From the NCBI GenBank assembly GCA_023265025.1, contig JAHFUP010000038.1, positions 1-43,215 of the forward strand: a DNA stretch of 43,215 nt, given 5' to 3'. The position numbers were made by a program, and so were the translations under genes. How positions within the stretch are numbered: the stretch's first letter is position 1; the number at the start of each line of letters is the position of its first letter. Positions 22,873 to 31,484 of this stretch are shown here, in pieces. The notes beneath the pieces were generated by a model. That model searched no databases. It was not told the DNA's origin and saw nothing but the letters and a program-made list of their open reading frames with translations. The stretch is from Acidimicrobiia bacterium (GTDB lineage: Bacteria; Actinomycetota; Acidimicrobiia; Acidimicrobiales; AC-14).

Positions 22873-24039
22873 TTACCCCGCTTCGAGCACGACGGCGATC
22901 CCCTGGCCGACGCCGACGCACATGGTGGCCAGGCCGTAGCCGCCGCCCCGCCGGCGCAGCTCGTGGGCCAGGGTGACGACGATCCGGGCACCCGAGCACC
23001 CGATCGGGTGGCCCAGGGCGATGGCGCCGCCGTTGGGGTTGACCAGCGCAGGGTCGAGGGCCGGCCACTCCCGCAGGCACGCCAGCGCCTGGGCCGCGAA
23101 GGCCTCGTTGAGCTCGACAACGGACAGATCCGACCAGCCGATGCCGGCGCCGGCCAGTGCCTTGGCCGCCGCCTCCACCGGGCCGATCCCGTAGAGCTGC
23201 GGCTCGACGGCGCTCGTCGCCCGGGACACGATGCGGGCCAGCGGCCGGCGGCCCGTCTCCGTGACGACCGAGTCGTCGGCCAGCAGCAGGGCAGCGGCCC
23301 CGTCGGCCAGAGGCGAGGCGTTGCCCGCCGTGACTGTGCCGCCGTCCGGGCGGAACACCGGCCGGAGCGCCCCCAGCGCGTCGGCCGACGTGTCCCGGCG
23401 CACGCACTCGTCGGAGGCCACCGCGGCGCCGGCCACCTCGACCACCTCGCCGGCGAACCGGCCGGCGTCCCAGGCCGCCACCGCCTTGCGGTGGCTGGCC
23501 AGGGCGAATGCGTCCTGCTCGTCGCGGGAGACGCCGTAGCGGTCGGCGAGCAGCTCGGCGCCCTCCCCCAGCGACACCGTCCACTCGGTCGGCATAGCCG
23601 GGTTCACCAGGCGCCAGCCCAGCGTCGTCGAGACCAGCCCCGAGCCCCCGGGGTCCAGCGTCACCCACGGCGCCCGGCTCATCGACTCCACACCGCCGGC
23701 GATCACCACCCGGCCCTCGCCGGCCAGCAGCACCCGGCTCCCCTGGGCCACCGCCTCCATCCCCGACCCGCACAGCCGGTTCACGGTCGTCCCGGGCACG
23801 GTCACCGGCAGGCCGGCGAGCAGCGCGGCCATGCGGGCGACGTTGCGGTTGTCCTCGCCGGCGCCGTTGGCGTCGCCCAGGACGACGTCGTCGATGCGCG
23901 CGACCTCCACCTCGGGAACCCGGTCGACCAGGGCCCGGACGACGCCGGCGGCCAGGTCGTCGGGCCGCACGCCGGCCAACCCGCCACGGAACCGCCCGAT
24001 CGGCGTGCGGACCGCGTCGAGGATGTACACGCCACTCAC
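22873..24039 (-). CDS. Thiolase (acetyl-CoA acyltransferase family)
   Basis: 388 aa. Catalytic residues are all present: nucleophile Cys in NRLCGSGMEAV, NEAFAAQ, GHPIGCSGARI and the final Cys in CVGVGQGIAVVLE. VYILDAVRTPIGRFRGGLAGV is the usual start. The GTG at 24039 overlaps the stop of the upstream reductase (GTGA). With a maleylacetate reductase and CoA-transferase remnant upstream it could be a 3-oxoadipyl-CoA thiolase, cleaving to succinyl-CoA and acetyl-CoA. A general beta-oxidation thiolase is equally possible on sequence alone. Confidence 0.92.
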   Translation of the reverse strand: MSGVYILDAVRTPIGRFRGGLAGVRPDDLAAGVVRALVDRVPEVEVARIDDVVLGDANGAGEDNRNVARMAALLAGLPVTVPGTTVNRLCGSGMEAVAQGSRVLLAGEGRVVIAGGVESMSRAPWVTLDPGGSGLVSTTLGWRLVNPAMPTEWTVSLGEGAELLADRYGVSRDEQDAFALASHRKAVAAWDAGRFAGEVVEVAGAAVASDECVRRDTSADALGALRPVFRPDGGTVTAGNASPLADGAAALLLADDSVVTETGRRPLARIVSRATSAVEPQLYGIGPVEAAAKALAGAGIGWSDLSVVELNEAFAAQALACLREWPALDPALVNPNGGAIALGHPIGCSGARIVVTLAHELRRRGGGYGLATMCVGVGQGIAVVLEAG

Positions 24040-25103
24040 CCCGGGCTGTCGCCCTCCCATGCGGACCGGAGCAAGGACCGCAGCGCGGCCTCGTCCAGCG
24101 GTCGGGGGTTGGCGGGGGGGGACGCCGCCACCTCGGCCGCCACCTCGGCGATCCCCGACTCCGGCATCCCCAGCTCGGACAGCTCCATGGTCAGCCCCAT
24201 GCGCACGGCCAGGTCGTGGACGCCGGTCGACGCGCGGCCCGAGCCGACGGCGATAGCCATGCGGGCGGCCAGGGCGCCCAGCACCGGCTCGTTGAAGCCG
24301 ACGACGTGGGGCAGCAGGGCGGCGTGGGTCTCGGCGTGGGGCATGTCGTAGCGGCCGCCCAGGACGTGGCAGAGCTTGTGGTGCAACCCGGTCCCCGCCG
24401 TGGCCAGGGCGAGGCCCGCCTGGCAGGCGCCGACCAGGGCACGGCTGCGGACCTTCGGGTCCCAAGGCTCGGCCACCGCGGCCGGGACCGCCTCGCACAG
24501 CGCCCGGGCGCCATCGAGGGCCCAAGGCGCCGAGATCGGGCTGGCGCCGGCCGCCCACAGCGCCTCCAGGCAGTGGGCCAGGGCGTTCATGCCGCTGGCC
24601 GCGGTCACCAACGGCGGCAGGCCGAACGTGAGCTCCGGGTCGTAGAGCACGGTCTTCGGCAGCACCTGGGAATTGCGCCGGACCTCCTTGTGCCCAGCGG
24701 TGGTGACGCCCCAGAAGGCTGTCATCTCGGAACCGGAGTACGTCGTCGGCAAGGCGACGAGCGGCAGGCCCGACACGGCGACCGCCTTCCCGAGGCCGAC
24801 GGCCGATCCCCCACCCAGCGTGACGACACCGTCGGCCCCGACCCGGGTGGCGTCCTGGGTCACCTCGGCGGCCAGCTCGGCGGGGACGTGCTGGCGGACG
24901 CCGTCGACCCGCCAGGTCAGGCGGTGGTCGAGGATGCCGGCCAGCTCGTTGGCCGCGTCGCGCGACGAGCCCGAGGCGATGAGCAGGACCTGGGACAGGC
25001 CCAGCCGGTCCAGCTCGTCGGCCAGGCCGTGGCGGGAACCGAGCCCGAAGACGATCCGGGTCGGCACCCCCTCGTGGACGAAGCTCGGCACGGGGCCGGT
25101 CAT
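24036..25103 (-). CDS. Iron-containing alcohol dehydrogenase, maleylacetate reductase type
   Basis: 355 aa. NAD(P)-binding GGGSAVGLGKAVA near residue 97; metal/active-site region GLHHKLCHVLGGRYDMPHAETHA, typical of maleylacetate reductases; LPTTYSGSEMT is another family segment. Predicted reaction: maleylacetate plus NAD(P)H to 3-oxoadipate, the step that brings hydroxyquinol, resorcinol or chloroaromatic routes into the beta-ketoadipate pathway. ATG 25103 overlaps the stop of the preceding fragment. Coupled to the thiolase downstream. Confidence 0.88.
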   Translation of the reverse strand: MTGPVPSFVHEGVPTRIVFGLGSRHGLADELDRLGLSQVLLIASGSSRDAANELAGILDHRLTWRVDGVRQHVPAELAAEVTQDATRVGADGVVTLGGGSAVGLGKAVAVSGLPLVALPTTYSGSEMTAFWGVTTAGHKEVRRNSQVLPKTVLYDPELTFGLPPLVTAASGMNALAHCLEALWAAGASPISAPWALDGARALCEAVPAAVAEPWDPKVRSRALVGACQAGLALATAGTGLHHKLCHVLGGRYDMPHAETHAALLPHVVGFNEPVLGALAARMAIAVGSGRASTGVHDLAVRMGLTMELSELGMPESGIAEVAAEVAASPPANPRPLDEAALRSLLRSAWEGDSPG

Positions 25104-25333
25104 ATCGTCATCGCCCGCCGGGCGTCCAGCTCGACGACAGTCGGCGCCGGCATGACCGACACGGGGTCAGACGTGCGGAGGTCACAAGTCGTCGCGGCCC
25201 ACACGTCCTCCAGCCTGACACCCGAATGGACCGACGTGATGCCGGCGAAGCGGTCGATCCCGGCCGCGCCGAGGAGGCCAACGTCGACGCGCCCGCCCTG
25301 GGGCCAGTAGTTGTGGATCTCGGGAACGGACAC
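25100..25333 (-). pseudogene. Remnant of a CoA-transferase beta subunit
   Basis: From GTG 25333 (an ATG at 25399 would run through an inverted repeat). 77 residues with excellent third-position G/C. The first part, PQGGRVDVGLLGAAGIDRF, matches the middle of acyl-CoA transferase beta subunits. The second part, GVRLEDVWAATTCDLR and PAPTVVELDARRAM, matches their C-terminus. The roughly 200 residues that should precede and separate these are missing. I read it as a gene with 5' truncation and an internal deletion. It still overlaps the reductase start (ATGA), so it may survive for coupling. A 3-oxoadipate CoA-transferase would be the missing step between its two neighbours. Confidence 0.5.
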
Positions 25334-25365
25334 GACCGTATCGGCCTGCGCCGTGCGGTCACCGA

Positions 25366-25427
25366 GTGTGCATTTCTGGTCGTGAAAGTCGGACGACACC
25401 GATAGGATCGCGACCAGAAATGCACAC
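25366..25427. repeat. Perfect 17-bp inverted repeat (IR-2)
   Basis: Arms 25366-25382 (GTGTGCATTTCTGGTCG) and 25411-25427, spacer 28 nt. Same ends as IR-1 but a different inner arm, fully compensated on the other side. It lies directly beside the truncated CoA-transferase remnant and in the mainly divergent gap before 25576, where a terminator is not obviously needed. Confidence 0.75.
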
Positions 25428-25563
25428 CGCCCAGCCGGGCAGCACGACGGAGCGCGGCCGGGGCTCGAGCGCCACGAGGAGACCGTCTATGACGGTGCCC
25501 GCCACCGCCTCGGTGAGCGTCGTGAGCTCGGTCTCGGGGCAGTCTCTCGCGACGGCAACGCGG
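25428..25563 (-). pseudogene. Short stretch with coding character, unidentified
   Basis: On the minus strand about 45 codons (PETELTTLTEAVAGTVIDG, then VALEPRPRSVVLPGW) have strong third-position G/C. They have no start of their own because the upstream side is the divergent promoter of 25576, and the frame runs into IR-2. Probably the end of a deleted gene. No family recognised. Confidence 0.3.
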
Positions 25564-25569
25564 TAGATT
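25564..25569 (+). promoter_or_regulatory. -10 box (TAGATT) of the leaderless hydrolase gene
   Basis: TAGATT lies 6 nt before ATG 25576, with no Shine-Dalgarno between. Confidence 0.6.
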
Positions 25570-25575
25570 CGCGCT

Positions 25576-26640
25576 ATGCGCGGTTCGTTCAGGCGATGGT
25601 CGACGTTGCTGGTGGTCACGGTCGGCCTGGTCGCCGGCGCGTGCTCGGGTGGAGGCGGATCCGGGGGTGACGATGACCTGCGCCTCGGCCAGGGCGGCGA
25701 GTCGGTCCTGCAGTTCCAAGGCGCAGCCAAGCTGAACTTGGGCGGCACCCTGGCCATGCCCGACCGGCGCGGGAGCGGGTCGGTGGGCGCGGTGCTCATC
25801 GTGCCGTCGGTGGCCCGCAACGACCGCAACGGGTACATCGACGTCGTCCCCGGCGACCCGATCTACGAGGACCTGAGCAAAGCCATCACCGGCGCCGGCC
25901 TGGCCGCGTTCCGCTACGACCGCCGCAGCATGGGGGTCAGCAAGATGGAGCCGGGCGAGCAGGTGACGTTCGAGGACATGGTCACCGACGCCCACGAGGC
26001 GCTGCTGTTCCTCGCCCAGCGCTCGGGCATCGACGCCACCAACCTCGCCATCGTCGGCCACGACATCGGCGGGATCATCGCCATGCGCGTGGCCGCCACC
26101 GACGACAAGGTGCGCAGCGTCGCCCTCGTCTCGACGCCAGGCCGCCCTCTGGTCGACATCATGGCCGGCAACTTCCAGACCGAGAACGGCAAGGAGTCGG
26201 CCGACGCCTTCCGCTCGGTGATCGCCACCCTCCTGGCGACGGGCGCCCTCCCGGACCGCTCGACGATCCGTCCGGAGCACCAGACGATCCTGCCCACGGG
26301 CCAGGACGCCCTCCTCAAGGCCCTCTACGCCCTCGACCCGGTCGCCGAGGCGGCCAAGGTCAAGATGCCGACGCTCGTGATGACGGGCAAGGAATCCAAG
26401 CTCGTCAGCCAGATCGATGGCGACAAGCTCAAGGCCGTCCTGACCTCGGCCCAGGTGTTCAGCGCCGACTCGACCGCCAGCCTCCAGAAGATCACGCCGG
26501 CCCTGCCCCAGGCCTTCGACCCCAACGACCACCGGGCCCACGGCGGCGGTCGCCCTCCGGACACGGCCGACCGCGACCAGGCGGCGGTCACCCAAATCAC
26601 CGCGTTCCTCGGCGCCAAGCTCGGCGCGCCCCGCCAATAG
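25576..26640 (+). CDS. Lipoprotein alpha/beta hydrolase with Asp nucleophile motif
   Basis: 354 aa. Signal peptide with lipobox VAGAC (Cys23), so anchored on the outer face of the membrane, followed by a Gly/Ser/Asp linker. Alpha/beta hydrolase core: FRYDRRSMGVS (oxyanion region), then the nucleophile elbow AIVGHDIGGIIA, where the usual GxSxG Ser is Asp, as in epoxide hydrolases and haloalkane dehalogenases. The acid may be in MTGKESKLV and the His in NDHRAHGGG. The substrate is unknown; most lipoprotein alpha/beta hydrolases have Ser here. Leaderless start after TAGATT. Confidence 0.82.
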   Translation: MRGSFRRWSTLLVVTVGLVAGACSGGGGSGGDDDLRLGQGGESVLQFQGAAKLNLGGTLAMPDRRGSGSVGAVLIVPSVARNDRNGYIDVVPGDPIYEDLSKAITGAGLAAFRYDRRSMGVSKMEPGEQVTFEDMVTDAHEALLFLAQRSGIDATNLAIVGHDIGGIIAMRVAATDDKVRSVALVSTPGRPLVDIMAGNFQTENGKESADAFRSVIATLLATGALPDRSTIRPEHQTILPTGQDALLKALYALDPVAEAAKVKMPTLVMTGKESKLVSQIDGDKLKAVLTSAQVFSADSTASLQKITPALPQAFDPNDHRAHGGGRPPDTADRDQAAVTQITAFLGAKLGAPRQ

Positions 26641-26667
26641 CCGTCTGGAGCCGCCGGCGCCCGCCGG

Positions 26668-26673
26668 TACTGT
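26668..26673 (+). promoter_or_regulatory. -10 box (TACTGT) 7 nt before a CTG start
   Basis: TACTGT followed by seven bases and CTG 26681. The geometry is identical to 14956-14969, except that the start codon is CTG. Confidence 0.5.
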
Positions 26674-26680
26674 CGCAGCC

Positions 26681-27973
26681 CTGAGACACTTCGACGTCCT
26701 CATCGTCGGGGGCGGGTTCGGCGGCGCGACGGTCGCCCGCCACCTGCAGGATCTCCTGGCGCCCCGCGGCCGGCCGGGCGGCCCGCGGGTGCTCCTGGTC
26801 GCCCCGGAGAACTTCCTGCTCTTCGCACCCCTGCTGCCGGAGGCGGCATCGGGGACGATCGAGCCCCGCCACGCGGTGATCCCGCTCCGGGAGATGCTGC
26901 GCCGGACGCAGCTCCTCGTCGGCGAGGTCACCACCATCGACCTCGAAGCCCGGACGGCCGTCGCCCGTGACCTGACCGGCGCCGAGCACGAGCTGTCGTG
27001 GAGGCAGCTGGTCCTCTCCCCCGGCTCGGTGCCCAGCGTCGTTGCCGTCCCCGGCCTGGTCGAGCATGCCGTCGGGTTCAAGACCCTGAGCGACGCCATC
27101 TGGCTTCGCAACCGTGTCCTGCGCCAGCTGGAGACGGCCGACGCCACCGTCGACCCGGTCCGCCGGCGGGAGCTGCTCACCTTCACCGTGGTGGGCGGTG
27201 GCTACGCCGGCGTCGAGGCCCTGGCCGAGATGGAGTCGCTGGTCGGGGACGCCCTGCACACCTATCCGAGCCTCAGCCGCCGCGACCTGCGCTGGGTCCT
27301 GATCGAGGCCCGGGACTCACTCCTGCCCGGGCTCGACCCCAAGCTGGCCCGCTACAGCGCCGACCACCTCCGCCGGCGGGGCGTCGAGATCCTGCTCGAG
27401 ACCTGGCTGGAGAGCTGCATCGACAAGCGGGTGGTCGTCTCGACGCCCGGGGTGCAGCCGTACCTGTCGGACACCATCGTGTGGGCCACGGGGCAGCGGC
27501 CGTCGCCGCTGGTCTCCCGCCTCGGGCTGGCCACCGACGACGCCGGGCGGCTGATCGTCGACGACGGGATACGGGCCATCGGGCGGCGCGACGTCTTCGC
27601 CCTCGGCGACGCCGCCGCCGTACCCGACCCCGACGGTGGGGTCTGCCCCGGCACCGCCCAGCACGCGGTCCGCCAGGCCAAGGTGTGCGCCCGCAACGTC
27701 GCCGCCGCCCTCGGCGTGGGCGAGCCGACCACGTTCACCTACCGCAACCGCGGGCTGGCGGTGACGCTGGGCCGGAACCAGGGCACGGCGCAGGTCTACC
27801 GCTTCACCTTCACCGGCGTGCTGGCGTGGCTGATGGGGCGGTCCTACCACCTGCTGATGATGCCGGGGCTGGCCCGGAAGGTGCGGGTGGTCGCCGACTG
27901 GACCACCGCCATGCTGTTCCCACGCGATCTGTCCCAGCTGGGCGCGTTAGGTCGCCGGGCGCCGCTCGAATAG
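26681..27973 (+). CDS. ndh: Type II NADH dehydrogenase (NDH-2)
   Basis: Single-subunit FAD enzyme passing electrons from NADH to quinone without pumping protons. 430 aa from CTG 26681. FAD-binding DVLIVGGGFGGATVAR lies at residues 5-20, so the start must be upstream of it. No ATG, GTG or TTG occurs in the open frame before it, and CTG is the only plausible codon, 7 nt after TACTGT. Second nucleotide fold FTVVGGGYAGVE; DVFALGDAAAVP binds FAD; a hydrophobic and basic C-terminus (LMGRSYHLLMMPGLARKVR) suits peripheral membrane attachment. ATG 26789 would remove the FAD site. Confidence 0.92.
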   Translation: MRHFDVLIVGGGFGGATVARHLQDLLAPRGRPGGPRVLLVAPENFLLFAPLLPEAASGTIEPRHAVIPLREMLRRTQLLVGEVTTIDLEARTAVARDLTGAEHELSWRQLVLSPGSVPSVVAVPGLVEHAVGFKTLSDAIWLRNRVLRQLETADATVDPVRRRELLTFTVVGGGYAGVEALAEMESLVGDALHTYPSLSRRDLRWVLIEARDSLLPGLDPKLARYSADHLRRRGVEILLETWLESCIDKRVVVSTPGVQPYLSDTIVWATGQRPSPLVSRLGLATDDAGRLIVDDGIRAIGRRDVFALGDAAAVPDPDGGVCPGTAQHAVRQAKVCARNVAAALGVGEPTTFTYRNRGLAVTLGRNQGTAQVYRFTFTGVLAWLMGRSYHLLMMPGLARKVRVVADWTTAMLFPRDLSQLGALGRRAPLE

Positions 27974-27985
27974 CCACCGTTGCGT

Positions 27986-28034
27986 GGGCCCCGACACAGC
28001 CGGACACGGCGGACGTCCGCTGACGTCGGGGCCC
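27986..28034. terminator. Inverted repeat after ndh
   Basis: Arms GGGCCCCGAC (27986-27995) and GTCGGGGCCC (28025-28034), perfect, enclosing a 12-bp palindrome GCGGACGTCCGC (28009-28020). It starts 13 bases after the ndh stop and suits termination between convergent genes. Between 28035 and 28188 I see no gene. Confidence 0.6.
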
Positions 28035-28188
28035 GCCGGCACACTACGCCGAGCCGGCGGCGCCGGCAACCGGAGGACGTTCATCCCCCGTTAATCGCCC
28101 TGTCGCACACTACAAAGGTCCGCAGACGGCCTCCTCGGGCCGGGCGCAGGTGGAATGAAGGTTTGTACGGGGCCCGGGCGACGGCGGG

Positions 28189-28209
28189 TCCCGAACAAGC
28201 CTGTCGGGA
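28189..28209 (-). terminator. Short hairpin after the regulator gene
   Basis: TCCCGA (28189-28194) and TCGGGA (28204-28209), 9-nt loop, directly after the stop of the BTAD regulator on the minus strand. Confidence 0.45.
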
Positions 28210-31200
28210 TCAGGCGTCGCCGGTGATGCGGGCGATCGACGCCTTCGCCCGGTCGACGTAGACGGCTGCGCCCTGCTCCGTCCCCCGGCACACGGCCTCC
28301 CGGAGGTCGGCGAGGGCTTTCGGCCGCGCCGCCGGCGCCGAGGTCGCGACGATCTCGCCCCGGAGGCGGTACAGCTCGGCGACGCAGAACGACGCCCCCA
28401 TCTCGTCGACCTCTGCGAACGCCTCGTCGATCACCCGGCGGGCCTCGTCCGGACGGTCGAGCCGGAGCCAGGACTCGGCGAGCAGCGCCATCCAGAACGG
28501 GCGCCACGGCCTGATGCCGGCGGCGGACGCCGCAGGGAGGCGCTCCAGGTTCCCCTGGACATCCTCCTCGGCCTCTCCGCGCCGGGCGCCGGTCCAGATG
28601 CGCGCCACCCGGGCGTGGAAGGCGAAGTCGGTGAGCTGGTAGGTGCCGGACTGGTCGAGGAGCTCCTGGGCCAGGTGATGCACCTCGTCGTCCGCGTCGC
28701 TCAGTACCCGGCCGAAGACGGCGAAGGCCAAGGCGATGGCGATGGTGAACGGTCCGCCGAGCGAATGGGCCCGAACCACGGCGCCGTCAGAGAGGCGGAG
28801 GCCCTCTTCGTGCATGCCCCGGAGATGGCAGGCCATCCCCAACCAGCTGTCGACCTGGACCCGCAGGTCCGCATTGGTCACCTCGGCGAGGAGGTGATCG
28901 GGAATGGCGTCCGCCAGGGCCTTGCCGGCCATGAGGTGGCGGCTGCCGTCGGCCAGCTCGCCGCAGCAGAGAGCCACGCTGCCGAGGCCCAGATAGGCGG
29001 CGGCGGTGACGACGGGCAAACCTGAGGCCTCGCCCAGGCGGAGGAGGTTCTCGCCCAGGGTGCGGGCGCCGGCCAGGTCGCCGCTCGCCCAGGCGAAGCT
29101 GAGCAGGCCCCACAGGGAGGTCAGGAGGTGGTGCTCGTCGTCGACCGCCCGGGCGAGGTCGGTGGCCCGGGCCCACGCCCCAGCGGTCTGCGGGTCGGCG
29201 ACCCCCTTCACCAGCGTCAGGAGGGCGGCGAGGTGGTCCTGCACGTGGAGCTCGGACCGGTCGCGCTGGGTCCCCGCCGGCATCGTGGCCACCAGCGCCA
29301 GGGCGCGGCGGAGGTGGTCCTCGGCTACCTCGTGGGCCAGCGCGGCCTGCGCCGACCTCGACGCCCGCATGGCCGCCGCGACCGCCCGTTCGGGACCGGT
29401 CACGGACACCGCCTCGTACAGGTGACGGGCGACCTCGGTGGCCGGCGCCTGGGCACCACCCACCTTCTCGAGGGCATCGGCGACCAGGCCGTGGATGCGG
29501 GCCCGCCGCAACGGCGTGGCATCCTCGTACACCGTCTCCTGGACCAGGGCGTGGGCGAACTCGAACCGCTCGACGCTCTCGGGGTGCTCCCTCAGCACGC
29601 CGGCCGCCACCGCCACGTCGACGAGATCCAGGGCACGGGCGAGGTCGACGCCGGCCGCGCCGGCCACCACCCGGAGGTCGAAGTCCTGCCCGGCGACCGC
29701 GGCGGTGGTCAGGAGCTGCCGGGTCTCGCCCGGCAGCCGGGCCAGGCGGCGCAAGACGACCTGGCGCACCGCCCACGGCACACCGGCGGAGTTCGCCGCC
29801 GCCTCGGTCAGGCCCTTCTCGGCCACCAGCATGCGGGTGAGCTCGCCGACGAAGAAGGGGTTGCCGGCGGCACGGGCCCACACCGCGGCGACCACGCCGG
29901 CCGGCGCCTCGGTCCCGGCCTCGTAACCCATGAAGGCGGCCACCTCGTCCTGGCTCAGGCCCTCCAGGGAGAAGACGAGACGGCCGGGCAGGCGGGCGAG
30001 GATGGCGAGCGTGGCGGTGAGGCGGTCGTCGGGCGGCGGGTCGACGTCGCGGTAGGTGGCGACCAGCAGGGCCTTCATCCTGGGCACCCGGCGGGCGACG
30101 TGGGCGGTGAGATCGAGCGAAGGGGGGTCCGCCCAATGGAGGTCGTCGAGGACGACGGCCACCGGCCGCACATCGGAGAGCCGCTCGACGAAGCCGGCCA
30201 GTGCCTCGAAGAACCGGTGGCGGGCCGCGGCGGGGTCAAGCGGTGCCGGGGCCGTCACCTCTCCCACGACGTCCTTCACCTCGGGGACGATCTGGGCCAG
30301 CTCCGAGGCGAACGGCGCGAGCGCGGCCCGCACCAGGTCGGTGTCGGGGTGGCCGATGAGCGAGCGGACGACCTGAATCCAGGGCCAGAAGGGCGGGGCG
30401 CCGTCGCCCTCCTCGCCGCGGCCCCACGCCACCGCACACCCCCGCGCCTCGGCCCGTCCCACCGCCTCCTGGACCAGGCGGGTCTTGCCGATGCCCGGCT
30501 CGCCCGACACGAGGACGATCGCCCCCGGCCCCGCACCCAACCCGAGGAGAACCTCCCCGAGCGCGGCCAGCTCCGCGGTACGGCCGAAGAAGGGGTCGGC
30601 GGGGACAGGATCGGCCGGCGTGCTCGGATCCGCACTGAGCACGGCCGGCACACCGTCCTCCGGCGGCGGCTGCCAGTCCAGGTCCGGCGACTGCTCCAGG
30701 ATCTCGGCCTCGAGGCGGCGGAGGTCGGGGCCGGGGCCGATCCCCAGCTCGTCGCCGAGGAAGGTTCGCGCCGCCGTGTACGCCCGCAGCGCTTCAGCCT
30801 GGCGTCCGGAGCGGTACAAGGCCAGCATCAGGAGACCGGCCAGGCGCTCCCGAAGGCCGTGCTCCTGCACCAGGCGCTCGAGCTCGGCGACGACCGCGGT
30901 GTGGGCGCCGAGAACCAGGTCGGCCTCCAACCGGTCCTCGGTCGCGGCGATGCGGAGCCCCTCGAGCCGGCCGGCCTCGAGCTCGGCGAACGGAAACTCC
31001 TCCAGCGGCCGGCTCCGCCACAGGGCGAGCGCGTCGCCGAGCGCCCGGCGGGCGGCGCGCGGCCGGCCCTCGGCGAGGTGCCGGTTCCCCTCGGCCGCCA
31101 ACGCCTCGAAGTCGGCGGCGTCGTACTCGCCAGGCTCGACCCGGAGCAGGTAGCCCGGCGCTCGGGTGACGATGCGCCCAGGCGCGGTGCGCGCCGGCCG

Positions 31201-31425
31201 GTCGGGCTCGATCAGGCGTCGGAGGTTGGCGATGTAAACAGGAAGGCTGCCCATCGACTGGGCCGCCCCACCCGGCCACAGCACATCGGCGAACCGGTCG
31301 AGCGACACCACCCGGTTGGCGTGGATGAGGAGCGCCACGAGGACGGCACGTTGCTTCGGACGGCCGAGGTCGAGCGGCCGTCCGTCGATGGACACCTCGA
31401 ACGGGCCGAGGATGCCGAAGTGCAG
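28210..31425 (-). CDS. BTAD/AAA-type transcriptional regulator (SARP-like, large)
   Basis: About 1071 aa. Residues 1-100: OmpR-like winged helix (LGRPKQRAVLVALL, SLPVYIANLRRLIEP). About 105-250: bacterial transcriptional activation domain (FEALAAEGNRHLAEGR, ALYRSGRQAEALRAY). About 275-450: AAA ATPase with Walker A GEPGIGKTRLV and Walker B VAVVLDDLHWADPPS. The rest is TPR-like helical repeats. The first beta strand of the DNA-binding domain (HFGILGPFEV) lies upstream of the first GTG (31395); the only matching start is CTG 31425, with AGGGG 4 nt before it. Probably senses a ligand through the repeats and controls neighbouring genes such as the secreted protein, binding protein and mannosidase; this is inference from position. 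Confidence 0.9.
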   Translation of the reverse strand: MHFGILGPFEVSIDGRPLDLGRPKQRAVLVALLIHANRVVSLDRFADVLWPGGAAQSMGSLPVYIANLRRLIEPDRPARTAPGRIVTRAPGYLLRVEPGEYDAADFEALAAEGNRHLAEGRPRAARRALGDALALWRSRPLEEFPFAELEAGRLEGLRIAATEDRLEADLVLGAHTAVVAELERLVQEHGLRERLAGLLMLALYRSGRQAEALRAYTAARTFLGDELGIGPGPDLRRLEAEILEQSPDLDWQPPPEDGVPAVLSADPSTPADPVPADPFFGRTAELAALGEVLLGLGAGPGAIVLVSGEPGIGKTRLVQEAVGRAEARGCAVAWGRGEEGDGAPPFWPWIQVVRSLIGHPDTDLVRAALAPFASELAQIVPEVKDVVGEVTAPAPLDPAAARHRFFEALAGFVERLSDVRPVAVVLDDLHWADPPSLDLTAHVARRVPRMKALLVATYRDVDPPPDDRLTATLAILARLPGRLVFSLEGLSQDEVAAFMGYEAGTEAPAGVVAAVWARAAGNPFFVGELTRMLVAEKGLTEAAANSAGVPWAVRQVVLRRLARLPGETRQLLTTAAVAGQDFDLRVVAGAAGVDLARALDLVDVAVAAGVLREHPESVERFEFAHALVQETVYEDATPLRRARIHGLVADALEKVGGAQAPATEVARHLYEAVSVTGPERAVAAAMRASRSAQAALAHEVAEDHLRRALALVATMPAGTQRDRSELHVQDHLAALLTLVKGVADPQTAGAWARATDLARAVDDEHHLLTSLWGLLSFAWASGDLAGARTLGENLLRLGEASGLPVVTAAAYLGLGSVALCCGELADGSRHLMAGKALADAIPDHLLAEVTNADLRVQVDSWLGMACHLRGMHEEGLRLSDGAVVRAHSLGGPFTIAIALAFAVFGRVLSDADDEVHHLAQELLDQSGTYQLTDFAFHARVARIWTGARRGEAEEDVQGNLERLPAASAAGIRPWRPFWMALLAESWLRLDRPDEARRVIDEAFAEVDEMGASFCVAELYRLRGEIVATSAPAARPKALADLREAVCRGTEQGAAVYVDRAKASIARITGDA

Positions 31426-31484
31426 TGGTCCCCTACCGATGGACAGAGGCTAATGGAGCCGCCTCGGCTTGCCGATCTGACCCG

